Source: Deltaproteobacteria bacterium
GTDB taxonomy: Bacteria > Myxococcota_A > UBA9160 > UBA4427
Assembly: GCA_029261835.1 (NCBI GenBank)
Contig: JAJDAO010000039.1
Coordinates: 62,001-126,000, forward strand
DNA: 64,000 nucleotides
Reading direction: 5' to 3'
Of this stretch, positions 7,931 through 17,202 are shown piece by piece (position 1 is the stretch's first letter; each line of letters opens with the position of its first letter). The translations under genes and the position numbers were made by a program. The notes under the pieces are model-generated. The model was not told the origin of the DNA and ran no database searches. It was given only the letters and a program-made list of their open reading frames with translations.

Positions 7931-9574
7931 GTGAATATGCATCGCGAGAAGCTGTGGGCGTGGCGTAGCGAGATCGTCGTCGTCGTCGCGGCGGTTCTCT
8001 GCCTGCTGGCGCCGCGGTTGGCTCCACCCGTGCTGGCGGCCGGCCTGCTGCATTTGTTGATGAGAGGTCTGCCGGTCGAGGGGAAGCGCGCGTCAGCCGA
8101 GACCCTCTGGGATGGGACGGCGCTGCTGGCGTCTGCTCTCGTCTTCGTGATTCAATACCAGCTGATTACGCAGGGAACGGGTCAGCTCTTCGTTCATGAA
8201 CTCCTCGGTGGGGCGTTCGACTCGTTGGCGTCCGGTCTGCTGCAGGGCAGCTCGCAGATCGATCCAGCGTCGATTCGCTGGGAGGGTCTCGAAGTCGCCG
8301 GGCGAACGCACATGTACTTCGGCCCCTGGCCCGCCCTTCTGCGAATGCCGCTGCATGCGCTCGTTCCCGGATTCGAGGGGCAGTGGTCCAGGCTGTCGTG
8401 CTACGCCGCCGCGGTTCTGACTCTGTGCGCTTTCAGTCGGCTGGCGGCCGCTCGGCTCGGACAGAACCGATGGCTTCGCATCGAGGATCGGCGTTTCCTG
8501 CTGCTCATCTCGATTCTGGGCTTCGGATTGGCGACGCCGCTCGCCTTCATGATGTTCTCGGGTCCCATCTATCACGAGGCGATTCTCTGGGCGCTCTGCG
8601 GCTCCACCTGGTCTCTCCATCTCGCGCTCTCAATCTTCGATTCCTCTGATCGCGCGCTCCCGGCACTCTGCGCGCTCTCTTGCGCGGTCGGCGTGACCCT
8701 GCTCGCACGAGTCACGTTCGGCGCTCCGCTCTACGGCGTGCTGCTGCTCGCGGCTCTGTCGCGGCTGCGTCCCCTATCCCGCCGTCCAAGCCTCGTTCAA
8801 GTCGGGCGCGTCCTGCTGTGTCTGCTGCCGGCGGTCGTCATGTTGATCTTTCAGCTCTGGTACAACGCTGATCGCTTCGGCTCGGCCACCACCCTGGCGG
8901 ACTATCACCGCCTCGAATACCTCGTGAAGAATCGGGACTCCTGGGCGAGCTTCCAGAACTCGGGGCCGCTGAATCCCCGGCGTTTCCCCACGGCGGCCGC
9001 CAATTACTTCGGCGTGCGGGCCGAGTACTTCTCAGCTTCCTTTCCCTGGATTCGCGTAGCGCGCCCGAGCTATCCGGATCGAAGTCTGTATCCGCGGATG
9101 TTCAACTCCCAGGTCGTGTCTCTCTCGATCGTTTCCGCCTGGATCGTGTTCTCGGCGCCCATCGGTTGGCTCTACCTGCTTCGCCGTAGGGGGGACTGGC
9201 TCCTCAAGCTCTGTGGCCTTGGGCTGTTGACCGAGTTCCTCCTGGTCGCCTGCTTCTTCATCATGGAACAGCGATACGCAGTCGATTTCTTCCCAGCCTT
9301 CGTCTTTGGCTATGCGTTCTTTCTGAGAGAAGCGGGATTGCACCGGCCGCTGCGTGGTGCCGGTCTCGTGTTAGCCAGAATCATGCTGTGCGCGACACTG
9401 TTCTCGAGCTTCGCCACACTCTCCAGTACGCTCTCAGCGATTCCGGTCAGTGGACCCTTCGTCAGCCAGAGCTACAAGCGAGTGTGGCTGGATCGCTTTC
9501 GAGCGGTCGATGTCGCACTGGCGAAGATCATTCCTGGCGGGACGGCAGAGCCGCCTCAGGCCGGCGTGCGCTAG
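7931..9574 (+). CDS. Polytopic membrane protein, possibly GT-C-like
   Basis: A 547-residue protein with about ten to twelve predicted membrane segments, starting at SEIVVVVAAVLCLLAPRLAP and recurring to the C-terminus. Large loops include one around residues 100-140 (IRWEGLEVAGRTHMYFGPWP) and one around residues 330-390. The pattern is reminiscent of GT-C glycosyltransferases and other uncharacterised envelope proteins, but I see no clear catalytic Asp/Glu signature, so the function is unassigned. The GTG at 7931 and the ATG at 7937 are alternative starts. Its stop overlaps tail-to-tail by four bases with the following oppositely oriented oxidoreductase gene. Confidence 0.7.
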   Translation: MNMHREKLWAWRSEIVVVVAAVLCLLAPRLAPPVLAAGLLHLLMRGLPVEGKRASAETLWDGTALLASALVFVIQYQLITQGTGQLFVHELLGGAFDSLASGLLQGSSQIDPASIRWEGLEVAGRTHMYFGPWPALLRMPLHALVPGFEGQWSRLSCYAAAVLTLCAFSRLAAARLGQNRWLRIEDRRFLLLISILGFGLATPLAFMMFSGPIYHEAILWALCGSTWSLHLALSIFDSSDRALPALCALSCAVGVTLLARVTFGAPLYGVLLLAALSRLRPLSRRPSLVQVGRVLLCLLPAVVMLIFQLWYNADRFGSATTLADYHRLEYLVKNRDSWASFQNSGPLNPRRFPTAAANYFGVRAEYFSASFPWIRVARPSYPDRSLYPRMFNSQVVSLSIVSAWIVFSAPIGWLYLLRRRGDWLLKLCGLGLLTEFLLVACFFIMEQRYAVDFFPAFVFGYAFFLREAGLHRPLRGAGLVLARIMLCATLFSSFATLSSTLSAIPVSGPFVSQSYKRVWLDRFRAVDVALAKIIPGGTAEPPQAGVR

Positions 9575-11103
9575 CGGTCACGTTCGAGGAAGTCTCCCAC
9601 CACGCCTGCCGCGATGTAGCCCGGGCCGCCGAGGATCATCCCGCCTGGGTACAGCGATGCGCCGCCGACAAAGAGGCCGGGGATCGGCGTTTCACTCTGT
9701 GAGCAGAGGTGGTTCGGCCGCAAGAACCCGAGCTGCAGTGTGTTGTAGGCGCCGTGCTTGAAGGAGCCGCGTTTCATGCTGGTTAGCTTCGCCTCGATGT
9801 CCCGCGGCGTATGCTCTCTTCGGAAGACGATGTCATCCACGTCCGCGTACTCGCGAAGCAGCGCGATCACACTGTCGCCGAACGCCGTAGCCTCCGTCTG
9901 CCAGGGCTGGTCGTAGTTGACCACCGCCTCGGCCCGGATCAACTCGTGTCCGGGTGGCGCCATGGTTCGGTCGAAGCGAGTGGGGAGCGTCGCGTGGAGC
10001 CAACGGCACTCGCTCTCCCGGCCGGAGTCGACCCGCTCCAGGTGCTGGTGTAGCTCGTCCTCGCTCTCGAGGCCGCACAGTACGATCATCGCGTCATTGA
10101 CTCTGTCATCGTTGGCCCGGTAGCGCACGCGGCCGTGAATGCCGAGATGGAGGCCGAACAGGCTCCTCTCCTCCCACTCCCAGGCCTTCGCCGCGTGGCG
10201 TAGGTCTTCCGGCAGCTTCTCCTCACCGATCAGCTGTAGGAAGGTCTGCTCGGGGTTGAGAGTCGAGATCACGGCCCGCGCTTCGAAGCGCCGGCCGTCC
10301 TGCGTCTGCACGCCCACCGCGCGGCCGTCTTGCATCAGGATTTCACTGGCCTCGCTCATGTCGAGCACCGTTCCGCCGTCGCGCAGAAAGGAGCGGTAGA
10401 TGGCCGAGGACAAGCGGTGGGAGCCACCCTTGACGAGCCCCGCACCGAGCAAGCGGCACAGATAGAGCGGGAAGAGGAAGCCGAGCGGATCGTCGAGATT
10501 CAGGCCCCACATGGCGGGGAAGGCGAGGAGCGCCATACGCACGCGCGGATCGCTGAAGCCATACTCGTCGATCAGCTCGACGAAGCTGTGCTCCGAAATC
10601 TCTCCGAGGCGCGCGCCGACCGGCGTCTTGTCGAACTCGATCATCTGGTCGACGGCCGGCTCGGGAAGCTGGTAGGTCATTGGGATCAGATACTGATCCA
10701 ACATCGGCTGGAACTCATCCCACATGCGTCGGTAGGCGAGGGCGTCTGCCGGGCAGAGTGTCTCGATCGAGCGGGCTGTTGCGGCCGGGTCGCCCGAGAA
10801 GAGGAGCGAGCTGCCGTCGCGGTAGGGGAAGGCGACCCCGATCTCGGGGTGGAGATAGCGCACTCCGAGGGCGGATAGATTGAGGTCTCGCTGGGCGGGC
10901 ATCAGGTCGGCCATCATGTGGTAGACGGCGTGGAGATTGAGCCTGAAGCCGTAGTACTCGTCGGTGTTGAGTCCACCTCCCGTCTCATGGCGTCGCTCGA
11001 GAAGCAGCACCCTGCTTCCAGCCTTGGCGAGGTACGCGCCGGCCAGAAGCCCGTTTGGGCCGCCGCCGATCACGATGACGTCGTAGCGGCTCGCGTTGCT
11101 CAT
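9571..11103 (-). CDS. FAD-dependent amine-oxidase/phytoene-desaturase-like oxidoreductase
   Basis: A 510-residue flavoprotein. The N-terminal Rossmann motif is VIVIGGGPNGLLAGAYLAKA (about residues 9-28) with a following LLLERR acidic end. The C-terminus has the second FAD-binding signature (GLFVGGASLYPGGMILGG). This architecture is shared by carotenoid desaturases/isomerases and PYROXD2-like proteins. Its start codon overlaps the stop of the upstream gene as TAATG, so the two are translationally coupled. The pair are paralogues and may act together on one hydrophobic substrate. No carotenoid synthase gene is nearby, so a carotenoid role is not assumed. Confidence 0.85.
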   Translation of the reverse strand: MSNASRYDVIVIGGGPNGLLAGAYLAKAGSRVLLLERRHETGGGLNTDEYYGFRLNLHAVYHMMADLMPAQRDLNLSALGVRYLHPEIGVAFPYRDGSSLLFSGDPAATARSIETLCPADALAYRRMWDEFQPMLDQYLIPMTYQLPEPAVDQMIEFDKTPVGARLGEISEHSFVELIDEYGFSDPRVRMALLAFPAMWGLNLDDPLGFLFPLYLCRLLGAGLVKGGSHRLSSAIYRSFLRDGGTVLDMSEASEILMQDGRAVGVQTQDGRRFEARAVISTLNPEQTFLQLIGEEKLPEDLRHAAKAWEWEERSLFGLHLGIHGRVRYRANDDRVNDAMIVLCGLESEDELHQHLERVDSGRESECRWLHATLPTRFDRTMAPPGHELIRAEAVVNYDQPWQTEATAFGDSVIALLREYADVDDIVFRREHTPRDIEAKLTSMKRGSFKHGAYNTLQLGFLRPNHLCSQSETPIPGLFVGGASLYPGGMILGGPGYIAAGVVGDFLERDR

Positions 11104-12845
11104 TACCGTATGCCTCCCGCTCCGCTCGTCTTCCACTTGTCGTCGATGCCGAGATTCAGCGGAATGCGCATGACGTTGGCCAGAAACCAGCCGAAGGGCT
11201 GAGCCGCCCACCAATCCTTGTCTCGGCAGCCCCGGTCCTCCGCCACCTCGACCGCCGCGAGATACCCGGTGGCCAGGTGTGTGGCGCCGTAGGGATGGAT
11301 CGAGTTGGAGAGATAGAGCCCGGGCATGAAGCTGCGCGAGACTCCGTTCTCCACCACGCCCGGGAGCGGCCGATTCGCGCCGTACTGCTCCGGGATGGCG
11401 CTGCCCCCGATCATGTTGCCGCGAACGGCCGACGGGTTGCTGTTCTCCTGGTCCATCGGCGTATTGACGTGCCGTTCGAGGATCAGGTCCTTGAAGCCCG
11501 GCGCGTACTCCTCATAGCGATCCGTCATCGCGTCGGCCAGTGCCTCGCCGAGCCCCTGTCGCCAAGTGTCCCAACCGGCGAGTCGCCGACCGCGCCAACG
11601 GCGAGGACGAGGTGGCACGCTCATCCAGGCGAAGACGGTGTGGCAGCCGTCCGGCGCCTGGGTCGGATCGGCGCGGGTGGTGTTGAACCAACCGCCCATC
11701 GCCTTGTCGGGGATGACGCCGGTCATCGCCTCGCCCTGGCCGTTGCGGATCTCGTCCAGCGTTTCACCGCCGAAGTACCCGACCCAGGAGCGCTGGATTG
11801 CTGCATCGTAGTCGGCCGACGCGAAGACCGGATCTCCCTTGAGCGCGTAGTAGATGCCCAGGAGCTGCGGGTCATCGTAGTTGAAGTACTTGATACGCCG
11901 CGCCCACTCGGGCCCGATCACATCCTCGCCGAGCAAGCGCAGGAAGGTTGGGACGAGTGTGAGGTTCGAGATGATCGTCTTGGCGCGAATCTCCTCGCCC
12001 GGCAGCAACGCCTCCTCGGCGAGTCGGATGCCGCAGGCGCGGCCATCCTCGACCAGGATCTTGTCGACCGGACAGGTGGTCCAGATTTCCCCGCCCTGTG
12101 CGACGAAGCACTTGACCAGCGCGTGGGTCAGCGCGTGGGATCCGCCGCGGGCTGTGTGGACCGCCATCGGGCTCATGCCGCACAGCCCCAGCACCTGCGG
12201 GCCGACCCGCCTGTTGAGCGGCCATTGCCCGGTGAACTCGCCCAGTGCGCCCGGCACGGTACGCACGTGCTCGCACTCGAAGATCACCTCGAGCAGCTCG
12301 AAGCCCGTCATGCGGCCGACATCGTCACCGCTGAGCGGTACACCGAGAGACTTGAGGAGGCCGTCATTGAAGGCCGAGACGCGGTCGGCCAGCTCACCGG
12401 TCGGTCGGTCGAAGAGGTTCCGCCGATTGATTTCGAGTGCCTCGCCGCCGTGTTCCATGTTATAGGCAGCAATCCTGTCGAGCACGCTGGCATCGTGCTC
12501 GGAGTGCCGCGCGACACTGTCCCGAGTGAGCGCCGGATCGAGCCCCTGCACGGTGTTCTGTCCATCCAAGAAGGGCTTCGCGAAGATGACATCCGTGCCG
12601 CGCAGTTCGAGTCCGTAGTGCTCGAGCTCGAGATCGGCCATGGCAGGGCTCATGGCGGGCACCAGCCAAGCGGCGTGCGTGTTGTGCAGATAGCCCGGAA
12701 GCCCGAGTTCGACGGTGTCACAGTGCGCGCCGCATTGGCCGCGTGCTTCGAAGATCCCGACCGAGAGGCCAGCCTTCTGCAGATAGGCAGCGGCGGTCAA
12801 GCCGTTGATGCCGCCGCCGATCAAAATCACATCGTAGTCTTTCAT
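11103..12845 (-). CDS. FAD-dependent amine-oxidase/phytoene-desaturase-like oxidoreductase
   Basis: A 580-residue protein with the N-terminal FAD motif DVILIGGGINGLTAAAYLQK (residues 5-24) and EARGQCGAHCDTVE directly after it. The closing segment (GLYLSNSIHPYGATHLATGY) is the second FAD contact. It is about 70 residues longer than its downstream paralogue, with inserts in the substrate domain. Start ATG 12845 is chosen because the Rossmann beta-strand begins at residue 4; upstream codons are low-complexity. First gene of a two-gene operon with the coupled oxidoreductase. The reaction is not identifiable from sequence alone. Confidence 0.85.
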   Translation of the reverse strand: MKDYDVILIGGGINGLTAAAYLQKAGLSVGIFEARGQCGAHCDTVELGLPGYLHNTHAAWLVPAMSPAMADLELEHYGLELRGTDVIFAKPFLDGQNTVQGLDPALTRDSVARHSEHDASVLDRIAAYNMEHGGEALEINRRNLFDRPTGELADRVSAFNDGLLKSLGVPLSGDDVGRMTGFELLEVIFECEHVRTVPGALGEFTGQWPLNRRVGPQVLGLCGMSPMAVHTARGGSHALTHALVKCFVAQGGEIWTTCPVDKILVEDGRACGIRLAEEALLPGEEIRAKTIISNLTLVPTFLRLLGEDVIGPEWARRIKYFNYDDPQLLGIYYALKGDPVFASADYDAAIQRSWVGYFGGETLDEIRNGQGEAMTGVIPDKAMGGWFNTTRADPTQAPDGCHTVFAWMSVPPRPRRWRGRRLAGWDTWRQGLGEALADAMTDRYEEYAPGFKDLILERHVNTPMDQENSNPSAVRGNMIGGSAIPEQYGANRPLPGVVENGVSRSFMPGLYLSNSIHPYGATHLATGYLAAVEVAEDRGCRDKDWWAAQPFGWFLANVMRIPLNLGIDDKWKTSGAGGIR

Positions 12846-13297
12846 CTCGCCCGCCCCTGTCTCCACTCGCCGTATCGGGTGTGTGCCTTCAGCTGGCCGT
12901 GACATTGGGCGTGAGACGCTCGCATGCACAGTCAGGCCGTGTATCCCAAATGGCGCGTAGAGGCAAGAAGCGGTCGCCTTCACCCCGGCCTTGCGTGCGT
13001 TCTCGCAAGCCGGCCGCCTTGTGCGTAGTGGGTGTCGCCTATCCCAAATCGACTTGCTTCGCAAGCAGAGGCTCGCTTCGGTGGCCACAGCGAGCGCGAC
13101 GACACAATCTCCGGCAATGCGCCCCGACTTCCAGTTGAGAGTTGCGCGTGATCTGCGCAAGACGCGTCGTACGTGCTGCATGCGCGAGCGGGCAGGCGGG
13201 GGGACGCAGGGATCAGCGACCTGCGCCATACTCCGAACGGGAAAGTTCGCGGGGCGCGTAGGTGCTGCCGGTGGAACGGCCGCAAGGAGGTCTTCTC
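12846..13297. other. Divergent intergenic region between oxidoreductase operon and next operon
   Basis: About 450 bases with no convincing gene on either strand. The 10-mer TATCCCAAAT occurs twice about 100 bases apart (near 12945 and 13040), and a small hairpin CTTGCTTCGCAAG lies near 13053. AAGGAGG at 13284-13290 is the ribosome binding site of the next gene. Promoters for both operons should lie here. Confidence 0.4.
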
Positions 13298-13714
13298 ATG
13301 AGACTCAAATCTCGCGGGCTGGGTCGCAAAGAGCTGGTAATGGACTTTCGCGAGTACGATGTGGTTCGCGAGGATGACGAACTCGTAGTCGTCGGGACGA
13401 TCCGAGATCCCGTGAACTGGGAGTTCTCGATTCGAATGTGCGAGGACGACATCACCGGTATCACGCGCCTGCTGCTGCGCAAGCCGATGATCATGTACCT
13501 GCTTCGCAGCTTGTTTCGCCGCACGAAGCACCATCATTGGACGCAGGAGCGCTCGGAACACATCGAAGAGGGACAGCGTCGGCTGGCCACCGCCAAGCAG
13601 AAGGCCGCCGACAGAATCCGCGAGCATCAGGAGGCTCAGAAGGCGGCGGAGCAGCCTGGGGCGGGCGCCGCAGCAGCCGGCGAAGCGAGCCGTTCCGCAG
13701 CACGCGGCGCTTGA
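13298..13714 (+). CDS. Hypothetical protein, 138 aa
   Basis: No family recognised. The N-terminal 60 residues (MDFREYDVVREDDELVVVGT, WEFSIRMCEDD) look like a small beta-rich domain. Residues 65-85 hold a short hydrophobic patch (MIMYLLRSLF), followed by a long charged helix and an Ala/Gly/Pro-rich tail (QPGAGAAAAGEASRSA). A strong ribosome binding site, AAGGAGG, sits seven bases upstream of the ATG. The stop overlaps a possible TTG start of the carboxylesterase gene (TTGA), which suggests coupling. Confidence 0.7.
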   Translation: MRLKSRGLGRKELVMDFREYDVVREDDELVVVGTIRDPVNWEFSIRMCEDDITGITRLLLRKPMIMYLLRSLFRRTKHHHWTQERSEHIEEGQRRLATAKQKAADRIREHQEAQKAAEQPGAGAAAAGEASRSAARGA

Positions 13715-15615
13715 TATTGCTCGGCGGTACTCGACGGGGGCGTCGTTTCGATCCGCATGGCGAACCGCAGGGCTGGCGGGTGTACGCGCTCTTCTTCCTG
13801 CTTCTTCTGCCACCGCTCGTGGCTGGCGCCTGTCGACCGTCTCTGCCCGAATTGCCGCCGGCGCTCGTCTCGGATTCGAATCGTCACACACGGTATGGAG
13901 ACGTCGTGGGCTTCGTCAGTGGCGACGGTGCGCATGTCTGGCGCGGCATTCCGTACGCCTCGCCACCGGTCGCTGAGCGGCGTTGGCGCGCTCCCCAGGA
14001 ACCGCAGCCCTGGCGGGAAGCGAGGGCCTCCGGCGCGTTCGGCCCTGAGTGCATCCAGCTCGCCGGCCCGCTCGGATCCAGAGCGCCTGAAGGAGAGCCG
14101 GTCGGTGATGAGGACTGTCTCTACCTCAACGTCTTCGCTCCACGGCTCGAAGCCGACGCGCTGGGGCGCGAGGGCACCCGGCTGCCGGTGATGTTCTGGA
14201 TTCACGGCGGCGGCAACACGATCGGCAGCGCCAATGTCTACGACGGCAGCCGTCTCGCGGTGGGGCAGAACGTCGTCGTGGTCACGATGAACTATCGCCT
14301 TGGCGTCTTCGGCTGGTTTGCACACCGGGCGCTGCGCTCGGGTGATACGAGCCCTCAGGATCGCTCGGGCAACTTCGGCACGCTCGATCTGGTACGTGCG
14401 TTGCGGTGGGTGCAGAACAACATTGCGGCATTCGGCGGTGATCCCGAGCGAGTGACGATCTTCGGTGAGTCGGCTGGCGGAAGCAATGTCTTCTCGCTCT
14501 TGCTGTCTCCCGAGGCGCGTGGCCTCTTCCACGGTGCCATCGTTCAGAGCGGAGTCATGGGTACGGTCGATCTTGGCGAGGCAGAGCGCTTTGCCGACGA
14601 ATCCCAGCCCGGGCATCGCTTCAGCTCGAACGAGGTGATTCTCGAGATGCTGCAGCGGCGCGGTCTGGCGGCGGATCGCGCAGCGGCGAAGGCCGCGGTC
14701 GCCGCTATGAACGACGTGCAGCTACGAACCCTTCTGCGGGCCGCGAGCGCCCACGAGCTCGTCGATCTCTACGAGGGCAGTCGCTTCGGAGGCATGTACT
14801 CGATTCCCCGCCTGCTACGCGACGGTGTCGTGCTTCCGTTGGAGGAGCCACTGCACACATTCACATCGCAGGCAGGCTACAACCGCGTGCCCGTCATTCT
14901 GGGCAGCAACCGCGACGAGAACAAGCTCTTTCATCTCTTCGGCTCACGCTTCGTAACGCGCATGTTCCGCATTCCGCTGTGGTTCAACGACGAGCGGCGC
15001 TACCAACTCGAGGCGGAGTACGCGGCTCTGATGTGGAAGGCGACGGCGGTAGACGAGCCGGCCAGCGCGATGCGTGTCTCGCAGGGCGCGAGCGTCTACG
15101 CCTACCGCTTCGATTGGGACGAGGAGCCGCGGGCCCTCTTCGCGGACCTCTCGAAGATGCTCGGTGCGGCCCACGCGCTGGAGATTCCCTTCGTCTTTGG
15201 GCGACTGAGCTTCCCGGTTGGCGGTCGTTTCTTGTTCGACGATGAGAATCGTCCAGCCGCACGGCAGCTCTCGCGTGCCATGATGTCCTACTGGGCGCAG
15301 TTCGCCTACACCGGCAGTCCGGGTCGCGGCACGGAGGGCCGATTGCCAGACTGGAAGCCGTGGGCCGAGGAGGGCGTGTCTGCGCCCCGACTCATGCTCT
15401 TCGACACAGAACGGGACGGTGGTCTGCGAATGACATCCGAGCGGATGACTCGAGAGAATGTCATCCGCCAAGTCGCGCTGGACTCGCGCTTCGGCGATTG
15501 GCGCGAGCGTTGCGAAGTCTATCGTGAGTTCGTGAAGCGACGCGCTCGCATGAGTGTCGCGCAGTACGAATCTATCGGGGACGGAGCTTGCCGGGAAGTT
15601 TCCCTCGACGAGTGA
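13711..15615 (+). CDS. Type-B carboxylesterase, exported
   Basis: An alpha/beta-hydrolase of the COesterase family. After a hydrophobic export signal (ALFFLLLLPPLVAGAC, lipobox-like ending) come GDEDCLYLNVFAP, the oxyanion-hole motif WIHGGG, and the nucleophile elbow FGESAGG. The catalytic His is likely in AAHALEIPFVFG. It should hydrolyse carboxylic esters in the envelope. The start is uncertain: TTG 13711 overlaps the previous stop, while GTG 13780 sits close to the signal. Length is in the normal range for the family. It probably shares a transcript with the upstream 138-aa gene. Confidence 0.85.
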   Translation: MILLGGTRRGRRFDPHGEPQGWRVYALFFLLLLPPLVAGACRPSLPELPPALVSDSNRHTRYGDVVGFVSGDGAHVWRGIPYASPPVAERRWRAPQEPQPWREARASGAFGPECIQLAGPLGSRAPEGEPVGDEDCLYLNVFAPRLEADALGREGTRLPVMFWIHGGGNTIGSANVYDGSRLAVGQNVVVVTMNYRLGVFGWFAHRALRSGDTSPQDRSGNFGTLDLVRALRWVQNNIAAFGGDPERVTIFGESAGGSNVFSLLLSPEARGLFHGAIVQSGVMGTVDLGEAERFADESQPGHRFSSNEVILEMLQRRGLAADRAAAKAAVAAMNDVQLRTLLRAASAHELVDLYEGSRFGGMYSIPRLLRDGVVLPLEEPLHTFTSQAGYNRVPVILGSNRDENKLFHLFGSRFVTRMFRIPLWFNDERRYQLEAEYAALMWKATAVDEPASAMRVSQGASVYAYRFDWDEEPRALFADLSKMLGAAHALEIPFVFGRLSFPVGGRFLFDDENRPAARQLSRAMMSYWAQFAYTGSPGRGTEGRLPDWKPWAEEGVSAPRLMLFDTERDGGLRMTSERMTRENVIRQVALDSRFGDWRERCEVYREFVKRRARMSVAQYESIGDGACREVSLDE

Positions 15616-15633
15616 TGGCAAGGTTGCCCCACG

Positions 15634-17202
15634 TCATTCAGCCGAAGCGTCTGGACAATCGCTGCCGCGCCAGATGTGCCCGCGTTTCAGACTGAGACGA
15701 ATGACGCGGCGGCGAGCCGCCGCGTTGCCGCCGCCGAATGGCAGCCGCCGGCTGTAGCGCCGCAGGGCCGCCTCGCGGTCGCCGGCCGGCAGAACGGCTT
15801 CCGCCAGTGAGGCGTTGAGCTGCGCGAGCTCCAGAATGCGCTGCTTTGCCGAGAGGCGACGCGGGAAGCGAACGCCCTCGAGGTCGACGAGACAGGGCTC
15901 GATACGGTCACCTCGCCGAGCGAATCGAATATTGCTCGCCTTGAGGTCCCCGTGCTGGACACCGGCGACGTGCAGACGAAGCAGCAACCCGCACAGCGCG
16001 TCGGAGAGAGACCCGGGCGGTAGATCGGAGAGTGCCTCCGCATCAGCCGCAGAGATCTCGCCGACGCTCTCGAGAATCGACCATGAGCGTTGGGGTAGGC
16101 CGAGGTACCTGCGTTCCAGAAAGGCGAGCGGGGTCGCAGCCGCGATGCCACGCACAGCCAGTCCGTGCCCCGCGCGCCAGGCTCTGCGGCCCGGCGAGCC
16201 GCGAAGGAGATCTGCCAGCCGACGTCGCACATCGCTCTGGTTGACTTCCTTCACCACGACGCGTCCGACCGTGGCCTGGAGCGACGTGATGCGGCACCTC
16301 TCATCGCTCTGCAGCAGGCGGTCGTCCTGCGCCCGTACAGCCGCCCGGTGTTCTGCCAGCAGCGCGCGCAACTCGACTTCGGGCAGACTCGGCCGCCGCA
16401 GTCCCTTGCCCTCCTCCAAGCGAAACGCGGCCTGCTGCTGGCCCGCTCGAGTACAGCGGCGGGTGCGGTTGCGCTGATGGCGCAGCGCCGCACGGCGGGA
16501 CGCCTCGGCTACATCGCGCAGGGCACGCCGGGCCTTGGGCGTGCGCGTCTCGCGCAGCCCGAGGGCACACTTGCGCAGGCGCAGGCGATCGCCGCGTGAT
16601 ACGCCGAGCCGGGCCAGTGTGTAGTCGAGCAAGCCGAGGTCGCGAGAGCGCCGCGGCGAACGGATTCTGAAGCGCCGCGCGCGCTGGAAGTCGAGGAGTA
16701 CCGGGCCATGCGGGCCGCTGGCGATGTTGCCGGGGTGGAGGTCTCCGTGCGTGAAGCCCGCCGCGTGCAGCCGACGAACGGCATTGCCCAGGTCGACCAG
16801 CAGAGCCCGTCGCGCCCCGCCGCTCTGCTGCAGCAGAGCGTGCAGATTCTGGCCGGCTACGTACTCCTCGACGACGACCTCGTCGCCGCTCGGCAGTCGA
16901 GCACGGCCCAGCGGCTCGGGGACGGCGAGCCCGGCCTCGTGCAGGCCTCGCAGTGATCGCCACTCGCGCTGAGCTGCGGAAGCGCCGAGGCGCCGCTTGA
17001 TTCGCTCACGCCATGGGTGGCGCGCCGTGTCGACACGGAAGAGTTTAACGAGCAGGTCCGGTGAGGATGCGAGCGGCAGTCGCACGAGTCGTCGTTCCGC
17101 GCCGTCCGCCACCACGCTGGATTCGGCGACGCCCGACAGCCATGCTTCGACGGCGATGCGAACGCTGGGTTTGCCGAAGTGCCAATGCATGGGCTCGCTC
17201 AC
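15634..17202 (-). CDS. Tandem WaaP/Kdo-kinase-like protein (two kinase domains)
   Basis: A 522-residue protein with two lipopolysaccharide-kinase-like halves. The first carries a VVVEEYVAGQNL hinge, the catalytic loop HGDLHPGNI and a metal-binding LLDFQRAR (about residues 170-195). The second repeats this as HGDLKASNI and LVDLEGVRF (about residues 430-460). WaaP-family enzymes phosphorylate LPS core sugars at the inner membrane; two in one chain is unusual. The GTG start overlaps the stop of the upstream glycosyltransferase (GTGA), so the genes are coupled, and the context supports lipid A-core or other surface-glycan assembly. Both Asp residues of each active site are present. Confidence 0.82.
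   Translation of the reverse strand: MSEPMHWHFGKPSVRIAVEAWLSGVAESSVVADGAERRLVRLPLASSPDLLVKLFRVDTARHPWRERIKRRLGASAAQREWRSLRGLHEAGLAVPEPLGRARLPSGDEVVVEEYVAGQNLHALLQQSGGARRALLVDLGNAVRRLHAAGFTHGDLHPGNIASGPHGPVLLDFQRARRFRIRSPRRSRDLGLLDYTLARLGVSRGDRLRLRKCALGLRETRTPKARRALRDVAEASRRAALRHQRNRTRRCTRAGQQQAAFRLEEGKGLRRPSLPEVELRALLAEHRAAVRAQDDRLLQSDERCRITSLQATVGRVVVKEVNQSDVRRRLADLLRGSPGRRAWRAGHGLAVRGIAAATPLAFLERRYLGLPQRSWSILESVGEISAADAEALSDLPPGSLSDALCGLLLRLHVAGVQHGDLKASNIRFARRGDRIEPCLVDLEGVRFPRRLSAKQRILELAQLNASLAEAVLPAGDREAALRRYSRRLPFGGGNAAARRRVIRLSLKRGHIWRGSDCPDASAE

Noticed and set aside
11277..12902. Plus-strand open frame of 541 codons opposite the second FAD oxidoreductase
   Set aside because: No recognisable domain, antisense to a clear Rossmann flavoprotein; a GC-rich shadow.
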